Assembly (NCBI GenBank): GCA_019309685.1
Contig: JAFDFT010000161.1
Span: 1 to 5,978 of the forward strand
Source of the DNA: Deltaproteobacteria bacterium
GTDB taxonomy: Bacteria; Desulfobacterota; Desulfobacteria; Desulfobacterales; JAABPS01
Length of the DNA stretch: 5,978 nt
Reading direction: 5' to 3'
The notes beneath the pieces were generated by a model. The model was not told the origin of the DNA. It worked only from the letters and a program-made list of their open reading frames with translations, and did no database searches. Position numbers and translations under genes: made by a program. Below are positions 1 to 5,247 of the stretch, piece after piece. The first letter of the stretch is position 1. Every line of letters begins with the position of its first letter.

Positions 1-48
1 TCTCGAATATCATACTCAATTCAGAAATTAACCAACAGAAGGCTAAAA

Positions 49-849
49 ATGAACTACCAAGAAATAAAACTAGAGATCAGGGACGACCACCTGGCCGTTT
101 TGACGTTAGCCAACCCAAAAGTGTTGAATGCTATTTCCCTGATCATGTTGAGCGAATTGAAATATGCCATGGGACAAATCGAAAACCCAGACAATAACGT
201 CCGTTGTTTGCTGATCACGGGGGAGGGACGCGGATTCTGTTCCGGTGCAAACCTTAAAGCGTTGAACTCCCTTGGAAATGAAGCAAATGGCAGATTGGTT
301 GACCAATCGCTGGATGCTACTTATAACCCCCTGTTTTTGAAATTAAAAAACTTAAAAATCCCAGTTATTACAGCTATTAATGGGCCCGCCGCAGGTATCG
401 GGATGACATTGGCATTGATGGGAGATCTGGTGGTGGCTGCAAAATCCGCGTATTTTCTACAGGCGTTTCGCAATGTTGGGCTCATTCCTGATGGCGGTGC
501 TACCTGGTTGCTTCCCAGGATGATTGGTCTGGCTCGTGCTATGGAACTTTCATTGCTGGCTCAAAGGCTACCCGCAGAAAAAGCGCTTGATTGGGGTTTG
601 ATCAATCAGGTTTTCGAAGATACCGAATTAATCTCCCAAGCACTGGAGCTGGGGCAAAATTTAGCCTCGGGGCCCACTGTGTCATTGGGCCTTATCCGCC
701 AGTCGTATTGGCAAAGCGCTGACAATTCATATGCAGAACAACTGCACTTGGAAAGTGGCTTTCAACAGATCTGTGGCGCAAGTCACGATGCTCACGAGGG
801 ACGCATGGCGTTCTTGGAAAAACGCAAACCCGCCTTCAAAGGGAAATAA
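49..849 (+). CDS. PaaG-like enoyl-CoA isomerase/hydratase (crotonase family)
   Basis: This is a full-length crotonase-fold protein of 266 residues, expected to be a cytosolic enzyme acting on an unsaturated acyl-CoA. Visible landmarks are the first oxyanion-hole segment RGFCSGANL (61-69), the second at NGPAAGIGM (111-119), and the segment GLIPDGGATWLLPR (144-157). Measured against rat mitochondrial hydratase, the two catalytic glutamates fall on Thr120 and Phe140, so both are absent. Asp148 in the PDGG motif is the residue implicated in catalysis in PaaG-type isomerases. The C-terminal end (GRMAFLEKRKPAFKGK, 251-266) also matches the PaaG pattern. I therefore favour double-bond isomerisation over classical hydration; the substrate is unknown. 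The ATG at 49 has AGAAGG at 37-42, six bases upstream. No terminator is seen after the stop; a PEP-utilizing-enzyme remnant begins within about 30 bases. Family is certain, PaaG-like subtype likely. Confidence 0.9.
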   Translation: MNYQEIKLEIRDDHLAVLTLANPKVLNAISLIMLSELKYAMGQIENPDNNVRCLLITGEGRGFCSGANLKALNSLGNEANGRLVDQSLDATYNPLFLKLKNLKIPVITAINGPAAGIGMTLALMGDLVVAAKSAYFLQAFRNVGLIPDGGATWLLPRMIGLARAMELSLLAQRLPAEKALDWGLINQVFEDTELISQALELGQNLASGPTVSLGLIRQSYWQSADNSYAEQLHLESGFQQICGASHDAHEGRMAFLEKRKPAFKGK

Positions 850-877
850 AGAATACCGGCCCAGAGGACCATTTATC

Positions 878-990
878 GGAGGGTTTATGACCGAAACCGA
901 AGGCCTGCTGGCCCATGTGAGGCCTTGCTGGCAAGTGAATACGGCATTCCGGCAGTCATGGGCGTTACCGAAGCAACCAAAAGGCTCCAC
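878..990 (+). pseudogene. Frameshifted remnant of a PEP-utilizing enzyme swivelling (phosphohistidine) domain
   Basis: Two adjoining frames together spell the signature of the mobile phosphohistidine domain found in PEP synthase, pyruvate phosphate dikinase, phenylphosphate synthase and rifampicin phosphotransferase. The frame from 878 gives GGFMTETEGLLAHV (878-919). The next frame then gives ALLASEYGIPAVMGVTEATK and continues to position 990 (922-990). The family consensus resembles GG(M/L)LSHGAIVAREYGIPAVVGV followed by ATRRL. The His in LLAH lines up with the phosphorylated histidine. Reading is continuous if two extra bases (920-921) are ignored or one base is missing. No family sequence is visible before 878 or after 990, and the usual GQ-V-VDG end of the domain is lost. 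It is therefore a decayed scrap of about 38 codons and not a working gene. The parent enzyme cannot be told from this piece. Confidence 0.68.
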
Positions 991-1017
991 TCAGTAATAT
1001 CGTTAAAGTCAATTGAT

Positions 1018-1052
1018 CTGACGGATATATCCATCAGTTGAAGTGACTTCAA
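1018..1052. promoter_or_regulatory. Two abutting palindromes, candidate operator sites upstream of the fucosidase
   Basis: Positions 1018-1037 form a 20-bp palindrome with one mismatched pair (C1022 against A1033) around a perfect GGATATATCC core. Positions 1038-1052 form a perfect 15-bp odd palindrome, TTGAAGT-G-ACTTCAA. They touch without a gap and end 43 bases before the chosen fucosidase start. A very weak sigma-70-like pair (TTAAAG at 1003-1008, TATATC at 1026-1031, 17-base spacer) would place the -10 inside the first palindrome. The symmetry is seen directly; the operator role is inferred. As RNA, each palindrome could also form a short hairpin, but neither is followed by a T run. Confidence 0.4.
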
Positions 1053-1082
1053 AGAAGGAAAAGGCCATTTGAATCAAACAAT

Positions 1083-1087
1083 GGAGG
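1083..1087 (+). promoter_or_regulatory. Ribosome binding site that sets the fucosidase start
   Basis: GGAGG lies eight bases before the ATG at 1096. The upstream in-frame candidates are TTG at 1069 and ATG at 1081. The ATG at 1081 overlaps this site, and both would place polar residues before the hydrophobic signal segment. Starting at 1096 gives a normal basic, hydrophobic signal peptide. Confidence 0.75.
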
Positions 1088-1095
1088 GCGGGCAG

Positions 1096-2628
1096 ATGAA
1101 TTTTATCAGAGTAATTTTTTTGTTTTTGATAAGTATAATTGCTGCTTTTCTAACCTTTGGATGTGCCGAGCCGCTGCCACCCGAGCAAGAAGCCATTATC
1201 AATGAACTCAACCAGCGGGAATTACCAGCCTGGTACGATAGAGCCAAATTCGGCATCTTCATTCACTGGGGACCCTATGCTGTTCCGGCTTTTGCTCCCA
1301 TAGATAGTGATATCAATGATGCCCTTGCCAATCATTATGATGACTTTTTTCTGCATATGCCTTATGTGGAATGGTATTGGAACGCCCTGCAATTTGAAGG
1401 CAGTGCTACCCGCCAATATCATGTGGAGAATTATGGTGAGGGATATTCTTATGATAATTTCGGCCAAATATTTAAGGGGGCGTTGAGCGAGTGGCATCCG
1501 GAAGAATGGGCAAATCTGTTTGCCGCTGCCGGAGCCAGATATGTCGTATTGGTTACGAAGCATCATGACGGCTTTCTTATGTGGCCCAGTGATCACCCTA
1601 ATCCCAAAAAGCCGAACTGGTATTCCGACCGGGATATTGTTGGTGAAATGGCTGATGCCGTACGAGATCGTGGAATGAAATTCGGCATTTATTATTCTGG
1701 CGGCGTGGATTGGGCGTGGAACCCTCGGTCTGGCCGGACACTGGTTGATTTTACTTCTGCATTGCCCATCGATGCTGAATTCGTCCCCTATGTAGAGACC
1801 CACTTACGGGAATTGATTACCCGCTATAAGCCGGCAGTCCTCTGGAACGACTTTTCTTATCCGGGTAATCAAGGTTTGTGGGAAATGATACGGGATTATT
1901 ATGAAGCAGTGCCCGAAGGCGTCGTTAATGATCGCTGGTCCGTTCTAACCCCGCTGGCCAAGCGGTTCCAAAACTCTTGGCTTCGAGACATCTTCCACGG
2001 ATTGTTGAAATTCCTTATTCAACTGGGCGGCAACAACTTATCTGCCCTTCAAAGCACCCCTCCTCCCCATTATGATTTCAGAACACTTGAATATACAAAC
2101 ATGGAAGCGATAATGGCTGAGAAGGCGGAGGTTACTCGAGGGATGGGCCTTGGTTTTGGATATAATCAAATAGAGCCTGAGTGCGTTAAGCTGTCTGAAA
2201 AAGAATTAATCCATAGCTTGATCGATATTGTGTCAAAGAATGGCAATCTTCTGCTCAATGTAGGGCCCAAAATGAATGGGGATATTCAGGATATCGAGCG
2301 AAAACGACTTGAGCAGGTCGGTGCCTGGCTGGCGATCAACGGCACTGCCATCTACGCATCCAAACCTTGGATTCAGGCCGAAGGCAAAACAACCTCTGGT
2401 AACGACATTCGATTTACCCAGAATGAAGAAACCGTGTTTGCTATTATACTCAATGATCTCATTTCCGGCCCGGTCCGTATAATAAATATAATCCCAGACT
2501 CTCTTAGCTCGGTTGAACTGCTTGGTTATGGACCCGTCACGTGGAATCTGGATGAAACAGATATTATCGTTGAACTACCGGAAGAGGTGATTATGCGTGT
2601 GGCCTATACAGTGGCCCTTCATAAATAG
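1096..2628 (+). CDS. GH29 alpha-L-fucosidase, predicted lipoprotein
   Basis: This is a 510-residue secreted glycoside hydrolase of family 29, expected to release terminal alpha-L-fucose from glycans by a retaining mechanism. The N-terminus is a signal peptide (MNFIRVIFLFLISIIAAF) running to Cys23 in the context LTFGC, an imperfect lipobox, so membrane anchoring is likely but not certain. GH29 landmarks follow in order: WYDRAKFGIFIHWG (46-59), the HHDGF motif (156-160), LWND with the probable nucleophile Asp252, and NDRW (278-281). After these come TRGMGLGFGYNQ (347-358), NGNLLLNVGP (382-391) and AINGTAIYASKPW (413-425). About 45 residues separate NDRW from the next conserved block, which looks like a loop insertion. 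The last 85 or so residues probably form the C-terminal beta-sandwich. The general acid/base cannot be assigned by eye. No transporter, fucose-catabolism or regulator gene lies beside it, so it looks monocistronic. Confidence 0.92.
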   Translation: MNFIRVIFLFLISIIAAFLTFGCAEPLPPEQEAIINELNQRELPAWYDRAKFGIFIHWGPYAVPAFAPIDSDINDALANHYDDFFLHMPYVEWYWNALQFEGSATRQYHVENYGEGYSYDNFGQIFKGALSEWHPEEWANLFAAAGARYVVLVTKHHDGFLMWPSDHPNPKKPNWYSDRDIVGEMADAVRDRGMKFGIYYSGGVDWAWNPRSGRTLVDFTSALPIDAEFVPYVETHLRELITRYKPAVLWNDFSYPGNQGLWEMIRDYYEAVPEGVVNDRWSVLTPLAKRFQNSWLRDIFHGLLKFLIQLGGNNLSALQSTPPPHYDFRTLEYTNMEAIMAEKAEVTRGMGLGFGYNQIEPECVKLSEKELIHSLIDIVSKNGNLLLNVGPKMNGDIQDIERKRLEQVGAWLAINGTAIYASKPWIQAEGKTTSGNDIRFTQNEETVFAIILNDLISGPVRIINIIPDSLSSVELLGYGPVTWNLDETDIIVELPEEVIMRVAYTVALHK

Positions 2629-2676
2629 GTGAGGGTGCTGTTGTTCAAGTTAAATCAAGCCCCTCATAACTGTCCT

Positions 2677-2720
2677 GGAATCAGATCATCTGCAGGCCAA
2701 CGTGCCCAAATCCAGCCAGC
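2677..2720. repeat. Dispersed 44-bp repeat, copy A
   Basis: This 44-base block starts GGAATCAG and ends AATCCAGCCAGC. It matches 4961-5004 at 40 of 44 positions with no gaps; the differences are at 2685, 2688, 2701 and 2703. Weaker, gapped similarity seems to run on to about 2757. It lies 48 bases after the fucosidase stop, in the 365-base gap before the CoA transferase genes. On the minus strand one frame reads AGWIWARWPADDLIP. No terminal inverted repeats or target duplication are seen. Confidence 0.8.
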
Positions 2721-2800
2721 CTACACCCATCCCCAAAATATTGCGGTTATTGATTTGGCGATTGTTTTTTAAATTGAGTAATACAAGGTATCACAAATTC

Positions 2801-2829
2801 TTGTCAATTAACTAAACCGGTGGTATACA
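2801..2829 (+). promoter_or_regulatory. Predicted sigma-70-type promoter for the CoA transferase operon
   Basis: TTGTCA (2801-2806) matches the -35 consensus at five of six positions. TATACA (2824-2829) matches the -10 at four of six. The spacer is exactly 17 bases. It is the best-looking promoter in the gap and would start transcription near 2836, giving a leader of roughly 158 bases before the ATG at 2994. Confidence 0.5.
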
Positions 2830-2905
2830 ACCTGTCGTTTCTTGGCGGACGGATGGAGGAGTGATTCATAATTCTTATGGTACGGTGTTTGAGCTTGAAC
2901 GCCGG

Positions 2906-2945
2906 ATATCTTTAGCAGAAGATTTCGATTTCATCGAAAAGATAT
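2906..2945 (+). other. Leader hairpin upstream of the CoA transferase A gene
   Basis: ATATCTTT (2906-2913) pairs perfectly with AAAGATAT (2938-2945). Inside it, TTTCGAT (2923-2929) pairs with ATCGAAA (2933-2939) around a three-base loop. The two stems compete for two bases, so the structure has either an asymmetric internal loop or two alternative forms. It ends 37 bases before the ribosome binding site at 2983-2987 and has no T run, so it is not an intrinsic terminator. Its role is unknown; RNA stability or leader regulation is possible. Confidence 0.35.
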
Positions 2946-2993
2946 AGGAAAAATCAAGAAAAGGCCAAAACGGCTATAAAAAAAGGACATGTT

Positions 2994-4040
2994 ATGGCAA
3001 AACCGATCGAAAAGGTAATGAGTGCACCTGATGCAGTTAGCAAGTTCGTAAACGACGGCGATAATCTGATTATCGGGAATTATACGGTTGGCACCTGCAT
3101 GGAGCTGGTTTTCGAAATCCTGCGGCAGGGCAAAAAAGGTTTTACCCTGTATTCACAATCCGGAATCCTGGATGTTGAATTGCTGGTGGCCGCCGGTGCG
3201 GTGGAGCGTTTGGTGACGACATATGTCATGCGCTCCGGCGGAAGAAACGGCGGTTCGGCGGTGGAGCGAGCTCTGCAGGACGGCTCTCTGCAAATGGAAG
3301 ATTATACCAACTTCAACTATAATGCCAGGCTGATGGCGGGGATGCACGGATTTTCATTCATGCAAGTCTTCGAAGGCATCATGGTGACGGATCTTTTTAA
3401 AAAACGCGGTTTCCTTGGTGAGGACAAATACCGCATCATCAAGTGCCCTTACACCGGTAAGGATGTGGTTACGGTGCCGGCTGCAAACCCGGATGTCTGT
3501 ATTGTCCACGTGCAGCGGGCAGACAAATTCGGCAACGCCCAATACTGGGGTGCCATCGGCAGTGTGCCTGCAGCAGCCCTGGCCAGCAAAAAAATAATCA
3601 TCACATGCGAGGAGATCGTCGACACCGAGATCATCCGCTCCAGTCCGCACCACACGATTATCCCGGCATTCAGGGCCGATGCCGTCATCGAAGTGCCCTG
3701 GGGAGCCCATCCCACCGAAGTGGTGGGCCATTACAACCAGGACAAGCTCATGTATGGACTGTTTGTTACGGCCGCCGCCGGCAGGGAGAGCTTGGAAGAA
3801 TGGATGGATGAATGGATATTCAGCTGTCAGGATCGCCAGGCCTATATTGATCATTACGTGGAACGGTTTGGAAGCGACTGGCTCCAGAAACTCGTGGCCA
3901 AACCATTGTACTCGGCACCGGCCAACTACGGATCCGCTTTTCACTCCACATGGGACGAAAACGGTAAAGATCGAGGGACAGGACTGACCATGGAGGAAAT
4001 CGAAAATCTGCTTGAAGAGAGGGGGCTTTTACATGGCTAA
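2994..4040 (+). CDS. Glutaconate-type CoA transferase, subunit A (class I)
   Basis: This 348-residue cytosolic protein resembles the A subunit of Acidaminococcus glutaconate CoA-transferase (about 320 residues), which forms a heteromer with subunit B and moves CoA between carboxylic acids. Shared features are an N-terminal GD-L-IGNYTVG segment (22-33), FEILRQG (40-46) and MEDY (101-104). Further ones are VTVPAANPDVCIVHVQ (159-174), IITCEEIVD (202-210) and PWGAHP (235-240). The catalytic glutamate of this class sits in subunit B, so this chain provides the other half of the active site. The start has AAGGA (2983-2987) six bases upstream. The stop overlaps the start of the next gene by eight bases, so the two are translationally coupled. 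The last 45 residues differ from the Acidaminococcus protein. The steroid-ring hydrolase subunit IpdA has the same fold and is an alternative. Substrate unknown. Confidence 0.85.
   Translation: MAKPIEKVMSAPDAVSKFVNDGDNLIIGNYTVGTCMELVFEILRQGKKGFTLYSQSGILDVELLVAAGAVERLVTTYVMRSGGRNGGSAVERALQDGSLQMEDYTNFNYNARLMAGMHGFSFMQVFEGIMVTDLFKKRGFLGEDKYRIIKCPYTGKDVVTVPAANPDVCIVHVQRADKFGNAQYWGAIGSVPAAALASKKIIITCEEIVDTEIIRSSPHHTIIPAFRADAVIEVPWGAHPTEVVGHYNQDKLMYGLFVTAAAGRESLEEWMDEWIFSCQDRQAYIDHYVERFGSDWLQKLVAKPLYSAPANYGSAFHSTWDENGKDRGTGLTMEEIENLLEERGLLHG
4019..4025 (+). promoter_or_regulatory. Ribosome binding site for the CoA transferase B gene
   Basis: GAGGGGG lies inside the end of the A-subunit gene, seven bases before the ATG at 4033. 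It favours that ATG over the in-frame TTG at 4012, which would add seven residues and overlap the A gene further. Confidence 0.7.
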
Positions 4041-4857
4041 AAAATATACTCTGAACGAACTGTTGATCATTGCCGTGGCCAGAGAAATCAACAACTACGA
4101 CAATGTCATCCTCGGCGTGGGGTTGCCCACCACGGCCGGCGCCCTGGCAAAAGCACTGCATGCGCCCCAGGCCAACCTGATGATGGAAGCCGGCATGATC
4201 GATTTTGAACCCCTTATTCCGCCCAATCACATCGCCGATGCCATGGCCTGCAAAGGATACGCCTGTGCCACCGATCTTTTCACCGCTTTCACCACAACAT
4301 ACAGGGGTTTTGTGGATATCTGCTTCCTGGGGGTCGGGCAGATCGACAAGTTTGGCAATCTGAACACCACATCCATCGGTGATTATTACAAACCGGACTT
4401 ACGGCTGCCGGGATCGGGTGGAGCAGCTGACTTTATCTCCTATTCCAAACGCACAGTACTCACCATGCGGGGCGGCGAGTTTGTGGAAGAACTCGAATAT
4501 TTTACATCTCCCGGTTACCTGGGCGGCGGAGATGAGAGAGACCGGTGCGGATTGTTTCCAGAAGGCAGCGGCCCCACCAAACTGATTACCCAGAAAGGCA
4601 TATTTGCATTCGACCCTGCAACAAAAGAGATGGTTCTGGTTGAAATGCACCCGGGAATAACCGTGAAAGATATCCAAAAGGACGTTCCCTGGGAGTTAAA
4701 AATTTCAGAAAATCTATCGGCGACCCAGCCACCCAGTGACGAGGAAATAGACTTCATCCGAAAATTCGCACCGGCTGCTGCAATGGGGAGGGAATTGGCC
4801 ACTGAAGTCGCCTTCGCTAACCTGTTCAAGGTACTCGAAGCACGCGGGAAAATATAG
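4033..4857 (+). CDS. Glutaconate-type CoA transferase, subunit B (class I)
   Basis: This 274-residue partner of the preceding gene matches the layout of Acidaminococcus GctB (about 266 residues). The segment MMEAGMID (50-57) aligns with its IVESGLMD, placing the catalytic glutamate at Glu52; this residue carries the covalent glutamyl-CoA thioester in the family. Other matches are GVGLP (28-32), FLGVGQIDKFGNLNTTSIGDY (98-118), GSGGA (127-131) and TSPGYLGGG (157-165). The retained glutamate argues for true CoA transfer, not the ring-hydrolase activity of the related IpdAB proteins. The gene overlaps the A-subunit stop by eight bases, consistent with 1:1 production. No T-rich terminator follows the stop. 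Glutaconate is only the nearest characterised substrate; another dicarboxylate or an aromatic acid is equally possible. Confidence 0.87.
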   Translation: MAKKYTLNELLIIAVAREINNYDNVILGVGLPTTAGALAKALHAPQANLMMEAGMIDFEPLIPPNHIADAMACKGYACATDLFTAFTTTYRGFVDICFLGVGQIDKFGNLNTTSIGDYYKPDLRLPGSGGAADFISYSKRTVLTMRGGEFVEELEYFTSPGYLGGGDERDRCGLFPEGSGPTKLITQKGIFAFDPATKEMVLVEMHPGITVKDIQKDVPWELKISENLSATQPPSDEEIDFIRKFAPAAAMGRELATEVAFANLFKVLEARGKI

Positions 4858-4926
4858 CATAAAATCGATAGATAGAAAGAATGCTAATAACACCAGATAA
4901 CAAACACTTGTAAGGATTAAGGGGGC

Positions 4927-4958
4927 GATGGTGAAATGTTGACATTTGATTAACCATC
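4927..4958. other. Nested inverted repeat (hairpin) between the CoA transferase B gene and repeat copy B
   Basis: An outer arm, GATGGT (4927-4932) with ACCATC (4953-4958), encloses an inner perfect inverted repeat, AAATGT (4934-4939) with ACATTT (4942-4947). An internal loop of one and five bases separates the stems. It starts 70 bases after the CoA transferase stop and ends two bases before the repeat. There is no T run after it, so a rho-independent terminator is unlikely; it could protect the 3' end of the mRNA. Confidence 0.4.
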
Positions 4959-4960
4959 TT

Positions 4961-5004
4961 GGAATCAGCTCCTCTGCAGGCCAAAGCGCCCAAATCCAGC
5001 CAGC
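4961..5004. repeat. Dispersed 44-bp repeat, copy B
   Basis: This is the second copy of the block at 2677-2720, in the same orientation, with 40 of 44 bases identical. Weaker similarity continues to about 5038. On the minus strand the equivalent frame reads AGWIWALWPAEELIP and is part of a longer open frame, whereas copy A is closed by stops on both sides. Like copy A, it sits shortly downstream of a stop codon and ahead of a gene with its own strong ribosome binding site. Confidence 0.8.
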
Positions 5005-5247
5005 GAGTTCCCTCACGACATAATGCGATTGAGTTTGGTTTGACATGCAAGGGTGGATTTTGTTAAACTCCGTTTCCAAAAAGTAAATTCTTATCAATTC
5101 AATGATTTAACAGGGGATTCGTTTTCTTTTTACCAGTATCAGATTCTTGATTTATTAAAGAGATTCGGGCTGGATTATTCTCCAAATTAAAAAGGTTAAA
5201 GCAGCAGTTTTGGACTTTATCCTTAAAATTTTTAAACGGAGGAAAAC
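5005..5247. other. AT-rich intergenic leader of the M24 gene
   Basis: No gene is recognised here. The stretch is AT-rich, especially after 5100, and should contain the promoter of the next gene. The only pair I can offer is weak: TTTACC (5129-5134) and TATTAA (5153-5158) with an 18-base spacer, four of six matches each. GGAGG at 5238-5242 is the ribosome binding site of the following gene. No terminator or mobile-element end is visible. Confidence 0.4.

Noticed and set aside
1069..1095. Longer fucosidase start at TTG 1069 or ATG 1081.
   Set aside because: The strong GGAGG at 1083-1087 with eight-base spacing and the signal peptide both support ATG 1096.
2765..2770. Run of six T that might end a rho-independent terminator after the fucosidase.
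   Set aside because: No GC-rich stem precedes it; the upstream bases do not pair well.
2816..2947. Open frame of 44 codons ending FELERRISLAEDFDFIEKI before the CoA transferase A gene, with a possible GTG start at 2861.
   Set aside because: It has no ATG, the GGAGGA abuts the GTG with no spacing, and I recognise no family. A frame of this length is common by chance, and it overlaps the promoter and leader hairpin.
3354..3944. Long minus-strand open frame inside the CoA transferase A gene.
   Set aside because: It is a shadow of the real gene; the + strand frame has clear family motifs, a start site and coupling to the next gene.
2629..5004. The two repeat copies as ends of a composite mobile element carrying the CoA transferase genes.
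   Set aside because: The copies show no terminal inverted repeats, no target duplication and no transposase between them; the genes between are ordinary metabolic genes.
4714..5097. Long minus-strand open frame covering the end of the CoA transferase B gene and the gap after it.
   Set aside because: It overlaps a well-supported gene on the opposite strand. Only the repeat portion looks protein-like; the rest has no recognisable domain.
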